From positions 1-64,000 of the forward strand of contig WGNE01000014.1 in assembly GCA_016124645.1 (NCBI GenBank): DNA of 64,000 nt, in the 5' to 3' direction. The notes under the pieces are model-generated. The model had not been told where the DNA came from. It made no database searches and was given only the letters and a program-made list of their open reading frames with translations. The DNA comes from Alphaproteobacteria bacterium (GTDB lineage Bacteria; Pseudomonadota; Alphaproteobacteria; Micavibrionales; UBA2020). Made by a program: the position numbers and the translations under genes. Positions 26,433 to 35,434 of this stretch are shown piece after piece (position 1 is the first letter of the stretch; every line of letters begins with the position of its first letter).

Positions 26433-27536
26433 TCAGACGTTAAAGCGGAACAGCATGACGTCGCCGTCCTTTACGACGTATTCCTTGCCTTCCTGGCGCA
26501 TCTTGCCCGCTTCCTTCGCCGCCACGTCGCCGCCGAGGGTGATGTAGTCGTTGAAGTCGATGGTTTCGGCGCGGATGAAGCCGCGCTCGAAGTCGGTGTG
26601 GATGACGCCGGCAGCCTGCGGGGCGCGCGCGCTGCGCTTGACGGTCCATGCCCGCGCCTCTTTCGGGCCGACGGTGAAGAAGGTGATGAGGTCGAGCAGC
26701 TTGTAGCCTGCGCGGATAACGCGGTTGAGCCCCGGTTCTTCAAGGCCGATGGAAGACAGGAACTCCTTCTTCTCCTCCGGCGTTTCGAGCTGGGCGATTT
26801 CCGCCTCGATCGCGGCGCAGATGACGACGGTGCCCGCGCCTTCCTTCTGCGCCATTTCGGCGACGCGCTTGGTGTGTTCGTTGCCGTCCTTCGCGTCGCC
26901 CTCCAGCACGTTGCAGATGTAGAGAACGGGCTTGGAGGTCAGCAGTTGCAGCATGTTGAAGGCGCGCTTTTCGTCGTCCGTGTTCAGCTCGACCGTGCGC
27001 GCGGGCTTGCCCTCGTGCAGCGCGGCGATGCATTTCTCGATGACCCCGACCTGCAGGGTCGCGTCCTTGTCGCCGCCCTTGGCTTTCTTGCGCAGCGGTT
27101 CGACGCGTTTTTCGAGGCTTTCCATGTCCGCGATCATCAGCTCGGTCTCGATGATCTCCTTGTCGCGGATGGGATCGACAGCGCCTTCGACGTGAGTCAC
27201 GTTCTCGTCCTCGAAGCAGCGCAGCACGTGCAGCACCGCGTCCGTCTCGCGGATATTGGCGAGGAACTGGTTGCCAAGCCCCTCGCCCTTGCTCGCCCCG
27301 CGCACGAGGCCGGCGATATCGACGAATTCAAGCTGGGTCGGCACGATGCTCTGCGACTTGCCGACGCGCGCCAGCTCGTCCAGACGCTCGTCCGGCACGG
27401 CCACGCGGCCCACGTTGGGCTCGATGGTGCAGAACGGGTAATTCGCCGCCTGCGCCGCCGCCGTCGCCGTCAGCGCGTTGAACAGCGTGGATTTGCCGAC
27501 GTTGGGAAGACCGACGATGCCGCAGTTAAACCCCAT
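26433..27536 (-). CDS. ychF: Redox-regulated ATPase/GTPase YchF
   Basis: A 367-residue Obg-related P-loop NTPase, the bacterial counterpart of OLA1. G1 is [16 protein letters not shown]3 is [20 protein letters not shown], and the usual G4 is altered, as in all YchF proteins, which prefer ATP. A central helical coiled-coil region and a C-terminal TGS domain ([20 protein letters not shown]) are intact. It binds ribosomes and is linked to stress responses. It overlaps pth by 11 bp and is the last gene of the prs-rplY-pth-ychF group. Confidence 0.97.
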   Translation of the reverse strand: MGFNCGIVGLPNVGKSTLFNALTATAAAQAANYPFCTIEPNVGRVAVPDERLDELARVGKSQSIVPTQLEFVDIAGLVRGASKGEGLGNQFLANIRETDAVLHVLRCFEDENVTHVEGAVDPIRDKEIIETELMIADMESLEKRVEPLRKKAKGGDKDATLQVGVIEKCIAALHEGKPARTVELNTDDEKRAFNMLQLLTSKPVLYICNVLEGDAKDGNEHTKRVAEMAQKEGAGTVVICAAIEAEIAQLETPEEKKEFLSSIGLEEPGLNRVIRAGYKLLDLITFFTVGPKEARAWTVKRSARAPQAAGVIHTDFERGFIRAETIDFNDYITLGGDVAAKEAGKMRQEGKEYVVKDGDVMLFRFNV

Positions 27537-28158
27537 TTCCTTGCTCCTTTTTCGCGTTATCCGTTTTTTTGTGCCCGTTTTCCTCGGGCGGCTGGATGGC
27601 TTGGGCCACTTTGCTCATGAAACCGTCGGTGTCGCCCTTGGCGAGGCGGGCGGCGTTACCGGCCATCGCGTCCAGCAGCGGCTCCAGCCAGTCGGCCTGC
27701 TCGGCCTTCGAGAAATCGTTCAGCACGTAGCCGGTGACGAGCTCCCTGTTGCCGGGGTGGCCGATGCCGAGGCGCACGCGCCAGTAATCCTGCCCCAGAT
27801 GGTCGTCGATGGAACGCAGCCCGTTGTGGCCCGCCGCGCCCCCGCCTTTTTTCGTGCGGATCTTGCCGGGCGCGAGGTCCAGCTCGTCGTGGAAGACCAC
27901 GATGTCCTGCGGCTTGATCTTGTAGAAGGCGGCCGCCGCCTGCACCGACTGGCCGGAAAGGTTCATGAAGGTCTGCGGCTTGAGCAGCAGGACTTTCTCG
28001 CCCTCCAGCGTGCCGTCGGAAATCTCGCCCTGGAACTTCTTGCTCCAGCCGGAAAAGTTATGGCGATGGACAATCGCGTCCATCGCCATAAACCCGATAT
28101 TGTGCCGGTTGTTCCGATACTTCTGGCCTGGATTGCCCAATCCGACAAAGAGGCGCAT
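27526..28158 (-). CDS. pth: Peptidyl-tRNA hydrolase
   Basis: A 210-residue enzyme that releases tRNA from prematurely dropped peptidyl-tRNA. The Pth motifs are all visible: [20 protein letters not shown] with catalytic His in [26 protein letters not shown], and [13 protein letters not shown] hydrophilic 25-residue tail overlaps the start of ychF by 11 bp. Placement between rplY and ychF is the widely conserved bacterial arrangement. Confidence 0.97.
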   Translation of the reverse strand: MRLFVGLGNPGQKYRNNRHNIGFMAMDAIVHRHNFSGWSKKFQGEISDGTLEGEKVLLLKPQTFMNLSGQSVQAAAAFYKIKPQDIVVFHDELDLAPGKIRTKKGGGAAGHNGLRSIDDHLGQDYWRVRLGIGHPGNRELVTGYVLNDFSKAEQADWLEPLLDAMAGNAARLAKGDTDGFMSKVAQAIQPPEENGHKKTDNAKKEQGNGV

Positions 28159-28182
28159 ATCAGATCACCCGGTACTTGTTGC

Positions 28183-28866
28183 TTACTTCTTGGCTTCCTC
28201 TTCGCCTTCGGCGGCTTCGGCTTTTTCGCCTTCAGCGCCTTCGGCCGCTTCGCCTTCAGCGCCCTCGGCTGCAGCCGCCGCGTCCTCTTCGGACTTCAGC
28301 GCGGACGGAGCCACCAGCGTGATGACCGTGAAGTCGCCCGTCTGGACGGTTTCGACGCCCGCGGGCAGGTTCAGCTGGCTGACATGCACGTTGTCGCCGA
28401 CATCGAGGCCGTCGAGGTCAACCGTGAATTCCTCGGGAATGTCGGTCGCCTTGCAATAGACGGAGATTTCGTGGTGAACGACGTTGAGAACGCCGCCCTT
28501 GACGAGACCCGGGCAGGATTTTTCGTTGATGACGCGGACCGGAACATCGACGCTGATGACGGTCTTGTCGGAAACGCGCAGGAAGTCCACGTGTTCCGGG
28601 CGGTCGCTGACGGGGTGCACTTGCACGTCGCGGGCGATGACCAGATGCTGATCCTTGTCGACGGAAAGGTCGATGAGGTGGGTGTAGAAACCCTTTTTGC
28701 GCATCGCAAGGGTCAGTTCCTTTTCGCTCAGGGAGATCAGGACGGGTTCCTTGTTGTCCCCGTAGATGACGGCCGGCACGTTGCCGGTACGACGGATTGC
28801 ACGGGCGGCCCCCTTACCGGCCTTCGCGCGTGCTTCTGCCGCGAGTACTGTTTTTTGGTTAGCCAT
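28183..28866 (-). CDS. rplY: 50S ribosomal protein L25 (Ctc form)
   Basis: A 227-residue L25/general stress protein Ctc. The N-terminal L25 domain, which binds 5S rRNA, covers about residues 4-95 (RAKAGKGAARAIRRTGNVPA, then VIYG, ARDVQVHPVSDRPEHVDFLR). The TL5-like second beta domain covers about 96-185. An Ala/Glu/Gly-rich acidic tail (about 190-227) with repeated EGAEGEAAEG units is common in alphaproteobacterial members. It is preceded by prs with 135 bp between them. Confidence 0.97.
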   Translation of the reverse strand: MANQKTVLAAEARAKAGKGAARAIRRTGNVPAVIYGDNKEPVLISLSEKELTLAMRKKGFYTHLIDLSVDKDQHLVIARDVQVHPVSDRPEHVDFLRVSDKTVISVDVPVRVINEKSCPGLVKGGVLNVVHHEISVYCKATDIPEEFTVDLDGLDVGDNVHVSQLNLPAGVETVQTGDFTVITLVAPSALKSEEDAAAAAEGAEGEAAEGAEGEKAEAAEGEEEAKK

Positions 28867-29001
28867 GGTGAATTCCTTTTGTGTTTTCAGTTGAATGCGC
28901 CCTTCGTCCAGCCTCCAGGGGTGCTGGCGCGAAAGACCGCATAGTCATAGCGGAAAAGAGCGAAAAATCAAGCCTTTTCTGTATTATGGCAGGCCGAAAT
29001 C

Positions 29002-29955
29002 TCAGGCGCTGGCCGGCACATGGTCGAACAGTGAGGAAACCGAACGTTCCTCGCTGATGCGCAAGATCGCCTCCCCGAAGAGCGGCGCGACCGGCAAATA
29101 CTTGATTTTTTTGCAGGTTTTTGTCTTGTCGGTGGCCGGAATGCTGTCCGTGACCACCATTTCGGTCAGCGGCGATTTCTCGATGCGGTCCATCGCGCTG
29201 CCGGAGAACACCCCGTGGGTGGCGGCCGCGCGCACCGTGGTCGCCCCGTGCTCGATGAGGGCGGCGGCGGCGTTGCAGATGGTGCCCGCGGAATCGACCA
29301 TATCGTCGATGAGAATGCATTCCTGCCCCTCGACGTCGCCGATGACGTGCATGACTTCGGAAATCCCCGCCCTTTCACGGCGTTTGTCGATGATGGCAAG
29401 GCCGCCGTCCAGCTGCTTGGCCAGCGCGCGGGCGCGCACCACGCCGCCCACGTCGGGCGAGACGACGGTCACGCCGTTGGGCGTCTTGGTCTTTTGCAGG
29501 TAGGGCGCCAGAACCGGGGTGCTGGCGAAAAGGTTATCGACCGGAATGTCGAAAAAGCCCTGAATCTGCCCGGCGTGCAGGTCCATCGTCAGCACGCGGT
29601 CCGCCCCGGCGGTGGTGATGAGGTTGGCCACCAGCTTGGCCGAAATGGGCGAGCGCGGGCTGGTCTTGCGGTCCTGCCGGGCATAGCCGAAGTATGGCAT
29701 GACCGCCGTGATGCGCTTGGCAGAGCCGCGCTTCAAGGCGTCGATCATGACCAAAAGCTCCATCAAATGGTCGTTGGCGGGGTAGCAGGTGGACTGGATG
29801 ACGAAGACGTCCTCCCCCCGCACGTTGTCCAGCACCTCGATGAAGATTTCCTGGTCGGCGAAGCGCTTGACGTTCGCCTCCGTCAGCGGGATGCCCAGAT
29901 ACGCGGAAACGGCCTCGGCCAGCGGCTGGTTGCTTGTGCAGGAGATGAGTTTCAT
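29002..29955 (-). CDS. prs: Ribose-phosphate pyrophosphokinase
   Basis: A 317-residue class I PRPP synthetase supplying PRPP for nucleotides, His and Trp. Diagnostic blocks are the [16 protein letters not shown] flexible segment, [36 protein letters not shown], and the PRPP loop [16 protein letters not shown] 29955 (MKLISC) gives the usual length. ATG 29970 would add five residues and neither start has a clear ribosome site. It is the first gene of prs-rplY-pth-ychF and divergent from the orphan paralogue pair. Confidence 0.97.
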   Translation of the reverse strand: MKLISCTSNQPLAEAVSAYLGIPLTEANVKRFADQEIFIEVLDNVRGEDVFVIQSTCYPANDHLMELLVMIDALKRGSAKRITAVMPYFGYARQDRKTSPRSPISAKLVANLITTAGADRVLTMDLHAGQIQGFFDIPVDNLFASTPVLAPYLQKTKTPNGVTVVSPDVGGVVRARALAKQLDGGLAIIDKRRERAGISEVMHVIGDVEGQECILIDDMVDSAGTICNAAAALIEHGATTVRAAATHGVFSGSAMDRIEKSPLTEMVVTDSIPATDKTKTCKKIKYLPVAPLFGEAILRISEERSVSSLFDHVPASA

Positions 29956-30045
29956 TCGCTTTTCGCCCATTTTTAAACCGGAAAGTTAATTTGAACGCGC
30001 CCATCATATACATCCGAAAGCCGGAAATAAACCGGTTAATCCCAC

Positions 30046-30074
30046 TTGACATAATGTTTGGTTTTGACTATCCT
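30046..30074 (+). promoter_or_regulatory. Strong promoter of the paralogue pair
   Basis: TTGACA (30046-30051), a 17-bp spacer and TATCCT (30069-30074), followed 31 bp later by ATG 30106 with GGAG in the leader. Confidence 0.65.
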
Positions 30075-30105
30075 CTCTCCTCGGAATAACCGGAGCTCTC
30101 AGGCC

Positions 30106-30672
30106 ATGAAAATCCCCAGCAGCGAATTGACCGCTGAATTCAACCAGGCGATGAAAGACGCGCGGCTCAGCGATACGAAGGTCATGCACTACGAAACGCT
30201 GATGCGCCACAGCGATCTTTCCGAGCAGGAAAAACAAGAGGTTACCAATACCCTTGCGAATTGCCTGAACAGTACGCTGGCCTATATCGCCACCGCAGAC
30301 TCGCTGCCCGATCACCTGAGGAACATACAACCTTTTCAACAATGCCTGCGCGCCCTGAACACCCCCGAAGCGCAGCCCTATATGCCGGGCGAAACCCTGC
30401 GGGACACGGTTGCCCAAATGACCCTGAACATCCTGCGGGGAGAAAGAACGACAACATGCCCTAAAAATGTGGATGGGTTCTATTTCGCCCAAGCCCGTCA
30501 ATTCAAGAAGGAGCTGGCGAAAGAGCTGCTGGCCTTCGCCGACGGCCTCAAGGTCGCGCAGGAACAAGAGCGCGAGCAGACGCTGGACAAATCCGGCCTT
30601 GTCTCCACCGGCGCCTCCGTCAAGCCGATGAACCGCATCACGCTGGGCAAACACCCTGACCAGACGAGCTGA
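30106..30672 (+). CDS. Orphan helical protein, tandem paralogue 1
   Basis: A 188-residue cytosolic protein without signal or membrane segment, predicted mainly alpha-helical. It is not recognised. It shares with the next gene an N-terminal SSELTAEFN, a HYETLMRHS block near residue 30, PYMPGE in the middle, RQFKKELAKELLAFAD near 145, and the C-terminal VKPMNRITLGK. The pair arose by tandem duplication. It has a strong promoter and a good ribosome site. No catalytic-looking cluster of residues is apparent. Confidence 0.75.
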   Translation: MKIPSSELTAEFNQAMKDARLSDTKVMHYETLMRHSDLSEQEKQEVTNTLANCLNSTLAYIATADSLPDHLRNIQPFQQCLRALNTPEAQPYMPGETLRDTVAQMTLNILRGERTTTCPKNVDGFYFAQARQFKKELAKELLAFADGLKVAQEQEREQTLDKSGLVSTGASVKPMNRITLGKHPDQTS

Positions 30673-30680
30673 AAACCGCC

Positions 30681-31232
30681 ATGAAAAAGACGAGCGCCGA
30701 ACTGACCGCGGAATTCAACGCAGCGCGCGAGAAAGACAAATATCTTTCCTCGGCCAGCATCTCACACTACGAAGCGCTGGTGAAATACGGGCTCAAAACC
30801 GACGATGAAAAGCGCGCGCTGAGCAGCCAGATGTTCGGCATTTTCGAAAAAACGATGAAAACCGTCAGCGCCCTCACGGAAGACTGGGCCAACGGCGCGG
30901 ACCATGTCGATAGGTACCTCTCCCTTTTGCAGCAGCCCGAGGTTCACCCCTATATCCATACCGGAAAAATCGCCGAGGATCTGGCGGAGATGAGCATCGC
31001 GCTTGCAACCGCTTCCTTCAGCATACAGTACCGGCAGGGCATGCCCTACGAGGATTTCGCGAAAAGCCGCCAGCTCAAGGCCAAGCTCGCGCAATCCCTT
31101 CTCGCCCATGCGGACCTGTTCCGCTACGCTCATGAACAGGGCATCGAAAAACTCGCGGAGGTCAAGACCCGCGACACGATCAAGCCGATGAAGAAAATCC
31201 AGATCGCCGGCAAACCGTCACGCCCCACGTAA
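30681..31232 (+). CDS. Orphan helical protein, tandem paralogue 2
   Basis: A 183-residue partner of the preceding gene, 8 bp downstream and surely cotranscribed. Shared blocks are SAELTAEFN, SHYEALVKYG, PYIHTGK, RQLKAKLAQSLLAHAD and IKPMKKIQIAGK. Overall identity appears modest, so the copies have diverged. No known domain is recognised and the protein is soluble and helical. The conserved N-terminal and C-terminal blocks flank a variable middle, which might suit a binding or chaperone-like function. This is speculation. Confidence 0.75.
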   Translation: MKKTSAELTAEFNAAREKDKYLSSASISHYEALVKYGLKTDDEKRALSSQMFGIFEKTMKTVSALTEDWANGADHVDRYLSLLQQPEVHPYIHTGKIAEDLAEMSIALATASFSIQYRQGMPYEDFAKSRQLKAKLAQSLLAHADLFRYAHEQGIEKLAEVKTRDTIKPMKKIQIAGKPSRPT

Positions 31233-31235
31233 CGC

Positions 31236-31697
31236 TCAGGGCTTCTTCCCTTCCCCGCATTTCGCCGCGTCATCCGCATGGACGACGAGGCGCGAGGCGG
31301 GCAGGTAATCTATCTTGTAGGATTTTCCCGTTTCATAGCACCACGCCCGCGGGCTTTCGATGAGGATTTTGCCGTCCGCGCAATAGAGCGTCTTGTCGCC
31401 GCGCGCGGGGATGAGCACGCGCTCCAGCTTGCAGTCCTCATGCGCGATGTATTTTTCGCCCAGCCTGTGCAGTTCGTAGATATCCGTCACCGGCTTGGCG
31501 GCGTACCAGCCGGAAAAGAAGGTCACCACCACGAGGCAGACGATGAGCACCAGCGTGCGCCGCCGCGCCGCCACGGAGGTTCCCGCGCTGCGGCGGGAAA
31601 GCAAAAGCGCGATGATGAAGACAGCCAGCAGGATGAATTGCGCAAGGCCGAAGACGAGCTGGCGGTGCAAAACGCCATGGGCTTCATCCAGCAGCAT
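31236..31697 (-). CDS. Hypothetical membrane protein
   Basis: A 153-residue protein with two N-terminal membrane helices (about 15-33 and 47-68) and a C-terminal soluble domain of about 85 residues containing four cysteines (DCKLERV, LYCADGK, AWCYETG, KCGEG). The domain would face the periplasm if the N-terminus does too, and might be disulfide-bonded. No family is recognised. Its start overlaps the pgeF stop as TGATG, so it is the last gene of the lgt-midA-pgeF operon. Confidence 0.7.
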   Translation of the reverse strand: MLLDEAHGVLHRQLVFGLAQFILLAVFIIALLLSRRSAGTSVAARRRTLVLIVCLVVVTFFSGWYAAKPVTDIYELHRLGEKYIAHEDCKLERVLIPARGDKTLYCADGKILIESPRAWCYETGKSYKIDYLPASRLVVHADDAAKCGEGKKP

Positions 31698-32482
31698 CAG
31701 CCCCCCGCCCTTCCCTTCAGCGCGATGACGGAGATCTGGCGGCCGTAGTCCGGCTCCTTGCGCTTTGTGCTGCGGCGATAGCTGAAAAAGACGTCTTCGC
31801 CCGTCAGCGTGTCCCGCTTCGTATCCAGCACGGTTTCGATGCCCAGCGCTTCAAGGCGCGAGGCCGCATAGCCCGGCAGGTCGAAGACAAGATGACCGGG
31901 GTTTTCGGCAGGTTTGAAAAACTTCGCGTTCTCCGCGTCCTGTTCGATGAAGGGCGCATCGAAACCCTCGCTCACCTCGTAGGACTGCGGGCCGATGCAG
32001 GGGCCGATGGCGGCCACGATGTCGGAGGGCTTCGCGCCCAGCACGCTCATCTGCGCGACCGTCGCTTCCAGCACGCCGTGCAGCGCCCCCTTCCAGCCCG
32101 CATGGGCCGCGCCGACGATCTTGTCCTTCTTCGAGGCGAAAAGCACGGGCGCGCAATCCGCCGTCAGGACAGCGATGCCGAGGCCGGGGCGGTCGGTGAC
32201 CAGCGCGTCGGCCTCCGGCGTTTTCGCGCGCGAATCCCACGGCTTGTCAACGGTGATGACGTTCGCGCTATGCACCTGCTTCAGGGTGATGATGTTTTCG
32301 GGGTCGAGGTCCAGCACCTCCGCCACCTTGGCGCGGTTGGCGCGCACCCGTTCCGGCGCGTCGCCGGAGCTGAGGGCGCAGTTGAGGGAATCGTACAGCC
32401 CCTCGCTCGCCCCGCCCAGCCTCGTGAAAAAGCCGTGGCTGACCCATTTGATGTCGTCCAGTCCCGTGGTGAGGAATTTCAT
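31697..32482 (-). CDS. pgeF: Peptidoglycan editing factor PgeF (YfiH/multicopper-laccase domain)
   Basis: A 261-residue YfiH-family protein. The metal/nucleophile residues are in place: His in LKQVHSANV, Cys in LTADCAPVLF and His in AAHAGWKGAL, plus AAIGPCIGPQSYEV. Homologues remove L-Ser misincorporated into UDP-MurNAc peptides, or act on purine nucleosides. Older annotation is polyphenol oxidase. It overlaps midA by ATGA. Neighbouring lgt fits an envelope-linked operon. Confidence 0.93.
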   Translation of the reverse strand: MKFLTTGLDDIKWVSHGFFTRLGGASEGLYDSLNCALSSGDAPERVRANRAKVAEVLDLDPENIITLKQVHSANVITVDKPWDSRAKTPEADALVTDRPGLGIAVLTADCAPVLFASKKDKIVGAAHAGWKGALHGVLEATVAQMSVLGAKPSDIVAAIGPCIGPQSYEVSEGFDAPFIEQDAENAKFFKPAENPGHLVFDLPGYAASRLEALGIETVLDTKRDTLTGEDVFFSYRRSTKRKEPDYGRQISVIALKGRAGG

Positions 32483-33582
32483 CGCGCGCTCCCGTCGGTC
32501 GTTGCATCGAACCCCGCGGGCCTTATTCTACCCTGCCCGCGCGTCAAACCCAAGACCTTGAACAGGTGCCCCATTTCCGACGGCGCGGTCAGGCGGTAGA
32601 GCGCGCGCTCGATGTCCATGCGCTGCTTCGGGCTGGCCTTGGCGGCCAGCGCCTGCGCGCGCTGCGCAATGCCGAGCGCGCCGAGGAAATCATGCTGCGT
32701 TACGGGGCCATGCACCAGCGCATTTCCCGCCGCCGCGCCCAGCGCGGAGAAATCGACATGGGCGGTCACGTCCTGCTCGCCCACGTTTTCCAGCACTTTC
32801 GTATATTCATGCCGACGCAGGCTTTGCAGCGTATCGCCCAGCGCAGGGCCGGCATGGCCGTAATCGAAGACAAGCGCCAGACCGTCTTGTTCTTCAATGC
32901 GCGCGGCCAGCGTTTCCATGACGGCAAGGCTTGCGGGGCCGGTTTCGAAAACGCTGCCCGGTGCCGAGTCCTGAAAATCCGGCGGGATGGCGGCGATATC
33001 TTCCAGCGGTAGCGTCGTGAAAAAGAATGCGTCTTTTTCCGCATCGAAGCCGACGGCCTTCTCCGCCCATCCATCGGCCAGCTTTTCGAACTGGCGGATG
33101 GGCAGCGCGTCGAAGAATTCATTGGCCATCAGAAGGGTAAAGCCCTCCGGTACATCCTCCAGCCTCTCGTGCCAGTGGACGTCCGGGTATTTCTCCAGCG
33201 TTTTCGCCTGCTGGTCGCGCAGGGCGGGACTGGTCTCGACAAGGTGCAGGCTGGCCGCCTTTGCCAGATCCGGCCAGACGGCGAAGGTGCGCATGACGTC
33301 CGCCGCCAGCGTGCCCCTGCCCGGCCCGAGTTCGATGAGTTGCACCTTTTCCGGTTTCCCCGCCTGCATCCACGCATCGGCAAGACAGGCGGCGATCATC
33401 TCGCCGAACATCTGGCTGATCTCGGGCGCGGTGGTAAAATCGCCCTGCGTGCCGAAGGCGGTGCCTTGGGCGTAGTAATGACTACAGGCCGCGTCCATGA
33501 AATCCGCCACGCTCACCGGCCCCGTGGCGGCGATGCGGGCGACGAGGCTTTCCACGGCCTTATTCCGTTTTTGCGGCGGCAT
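32479..33582 (-). CDS. SAM-dependent methyltransferase, MidA/NDUFAF7 family
   Basis: A 367-residue class I methyltransferase (DUF185). The signature FGTQGDFTTAPEISQMFGEM lies at about 42-61 and the SAM loop IELGPGRGTLAADVMR at about 84. ANEFFDALPIRQF follows. The mitochondrial homologue NDUFAF7 dimethylates an Arg of complex I subunit NDUFS2. In bacteria the target is probably NuoD, by analogy. Its start lies inside the end of lgt (23-bp overlap), indicating tight cotranslation. An NDUFAF6-like gene also occurs at 59007. Confidence 0.92.
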   Translation of the reverse strand: MPPQKRNKAVESLVARIAATGPVSVADFMDAACSHYYAQGTAFGTQGDFTTAPEISQMFGEMIAACLADAWMQAGKPEKVQLIELGPGRGTLAADVMRTFAVWPDLAKAASLHLVETSPALRDQQAKTLEKYPDVHWHERLEDVPEGFTLLMANEFFDALPIRQFEKLADGWAEKAVGFDAEKDAFFFTTLPLEDIAAIPPDFQDSAPGSVFETGPASLAVMETLAARIEEQDGLALVFDYGHAGPALGDTLQSLRRHEYTKVLENVGEQDVTAHVDFSALGAAAGNALVHGPVTQHDFLGALGIAQRAQALAAKASPKQRMDIERALYRLTAPSEMGHLFKVLGLTRGQGRIRPAGFDATTDGSAR

Positions 33583-34405
33583 CTTTTTCGGCGGTGACGG
33601 CGACGGCGGCGGCCTTCTTGCGCGCGTAACGGATGACGAGCGCGCCCGCCGCGATCATCGGCAGGCAGAGCAACTGGCCCATGGAGAAATAGTTGAAGTA
33701 GAGGCCCAGCTGGTAATCCGGCTCGCGGAAATATTCCACGCAGAAGCGCGCCGTGCCGTAGCCGACGAGAAGCGCACCGAACAGGAACCCCTGCGTGCGC
33801 CGTATCTTCGCGCTGCGGGCGAGGAAGAACATGATGACGAAAAGCACGAAGCCTTCCAGAAACGCCTCGTATAGCTGGCTGGGGTGGCGCGGGGTCTGGC
33901 TGGGGTCGCTGGGGAAGACCATGGCCCAGGGCACCGTCGTCGGGCGGCCGTAAAGCTCGCCATTGACGAAATTCGCCAGACGGCCGAAAAACAGCCCGAT
34001 GGGCGCCACGACCGAGATGATGTCGCCCAGCGCGAAGGGATGGAACTTGTGATAGCGCGCATAGGCGATGCAGACGACCGCCACGCCCAGCAGCCCGCCG
34101 TGGAAGGACATGCCGCCTTCCCAGACATAGAATATCTTGATGGGGTCGCTCAGGTAGTAATCGAGGTTGTAGAACAGCACATAGCCGATGCGCCCGCCCA
34201 GGATGACGCCCAGCACCATCCACGGCAGCACGTTGTCGATGTCCTCGCGCGAGGGGCGGCGGTCCGGGTCGCGGTCGGCCAGCCAGCCGCCGTAGAGCCA
34301 GCCGCCGATGAAGCCGGAAAGATAGGCCAGCGCGTACCAGCGTATCTGGAGGGGGCCGAGGTGGAGGGCCACGGGGTCGAAATCGGGGAACGGTATGCCT
34401 GTCAT
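33560..34405 (-). CDS. lgt: Prolipoprotein diacylglyceryl transferase
   Basis: A 281-residue polytopic membrane enzyme that transfers diacylglycerol to the lipobox cysteine of prolipoproteins. Family signatures are present: IRWYALAYLSGF near the N-terminus, WEGGMSFHGGLLG (catalytic His region) and the Lgt signature GRLANFVNGELYGRPT with essential Arg. RHPSQLYEAFLEG follows. The alanine/lysine-rich C-terminal tail is longer than in E. coli. It is first in the lgt-midA-pgeF operon and serves the many lipoproteins seen here (for example 11195 and ynbE). Confidence 0.97.
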   Translation of the reverse strand: MTGIPFPDFDPVALHLGPLQIRWYALAYLSGFIGGWLYGGWLADRDPDRRPSREDIDNVLPWMVLGVILGGRIGYVLFYNLDYYLSDPIKIFYVWEGGMSFHGGLLGVAVVCIAYARYHKFHPFALGDIISVVAPIGLFFGRLANFVNGELYGRPTTVPWAMVFPSDPSQTPRHPSQLYEAFLEGFVLFVIMFFLARSAKIRRTQGFLFGALLVGYGTARFCVEYFREPDYQLGLYFNYFSMGQLLCLPMIAAGALVIRYARKKAAAVAVTAEKDAAAKTE

Positions 34406-34551
34406 TTAATTGCCGTCTTGGTCTTCTTTTTGAATTTTAAGTACTTAAGCCCCCGTGCCCGGGACGGATTGCGCTTTTTCTTTTGCAGATATCTAATTCT
34501 ATTGCATAGACTATCCGGGCCGTGATAGGAAGATGCAAAAGAAGGCGAATT

Positions 34552-34918
34552 ATGAGAAACGCGCGTCAGAACCTGAAATTCCTCGATGACCTGGCCAAGG
34601 CCGCCACCGGCGCCATCGGCTCGTTCAGCGAGGTGCGCCACCATATCCGCGCCCTCGTGAAAGAGCGCGTGGATCAGGCGCTGGACCAGATGGACATGGT
34701 CAGCCGCGAGGAATTCGACCGCGTCGCCGCCATGGCCGAAAAGGCCCGCCTGCGGCAGGAAGAGCTGGAAGAGCGCCTTGCCGCCCTTGAAGGCAAAAAA
34801 CCGGGCAAGAAAGCCCCCCGCGCGCAAATCCGCCGCGAAAAAGACGAAAACGACGACAAAAGCGAAAGCGAAGAAACCCGCCGTGAAAGCCAAGAAGCCG
34901 CAAAGGAAAAAGAAATAA
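34552..34918 (+). CDS. ubiK: UbiK/BMFP-type ubiquinone accessory factor, apparent frameshift
   Basis: The first about 85 residues are a BMFP coiled-coil protein (FLDDLAKAATGAIGSFSEVR, then VSREEFDRVAAMAEKAR and EELEERLAALEGKK). UbiK binds UbiJ and phospholipids and assists aerobic ubiquinone synthesis. As written, the frame runs on into ybjN. If one C is dropped from the C6 run at 34814-34819, it instead gives the usual alanine-lysine tail (PARKSAAKKTKTTTKAKAKK...), ending with TAA at 34916-34918, which overlaps the ybjN start as TAATG. I take that as the real gene end. ATG 34552 has AAGGCG upstream. Confidence 0.75.
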
Positions 34919-35430
34919 TGATAAGCTCCCCCTTTGACCTCGCCCATGACTATGACGACAACAACCCCCTCGACATCGTCGAGGAGATGGTGGAAGAGCG
35001 CGGCTGGACCTTCACCCGCACGGATGACGACCTCATCATCATCAACGCGCAGGGCCTGAAAGTTAAATACGAGATCTGCATGGAATGGCAGGAGGAATTC
35101 TCCGCCATCCTCTTCGCCTGCTGCCTGCCGCTGGAAATCGCCGAGGCGCAATACGAGCTGGTCGCCCGCACGCTGGAACAGATCAACCAGAACCTCTGGA
35201 TGGGCCACTTCGACCTGTCGAACAAGGGCAAATACCCCACCTATCGCCATACCCTGCTGTTCCGCATGGTGCCCACCGGCATCGCGGCGGACATCATCCA
35301 CGACGTGATCGAAATCGCGCTGGCCGAATGCAACCGCTTCTACACCACGCTGCAGCTGGCGCAGGCCGGCGACGTGCGGATGCAGGACAACCTCAACGCC
35401 GCCGTTTTCGAAACCATCGGCGAAGCCTGA
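34918..35430 (+). CDS. YbjN-domain protein
   Basis: A 170-residue YbjN family protein (type III secretion chaperone-like fold), start ATG 34918 with AGGA 10 bp upstream. Core blocks include NPLDIVEEMVEERGWTFTRT, then YEICMEWQEEFSAILFACC and NLWMGHFDL. In enterobacteria YbjN affects motility, stress and respiration. Its alphaproteobacterial form regularly sits between ubiK and proC, as here. In the printed sequence it is in frame with ubiK, giving a possible 292-residue fusion, probably created by a homopolymer indel. Confidence 0.85.
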   Translation: MISSPFDLAHDYDDNNPLDIVEEMVEERGWTFTRTDDDLIIINAQGLKVKYEICMEWQEEFSAILFACCLPLEIAEAQYELVARTLEQINQNLWMGHFDLSNKGKYPTYRHTLLFRMVPTGIAADIIHDVIEIALAECNRFYTTLQLAQAGDVRMQDNLNAAVFETIGEA

Positions 35431-35434
35431 TCTT

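Noticed and set aside
34552-35430. A genuine UbiK-YbjN fusion protein
   Set aside because: The linker loses the normal UbiK tail, and a one-base change in a C6 run restores both that tail and a TAATG overlap.
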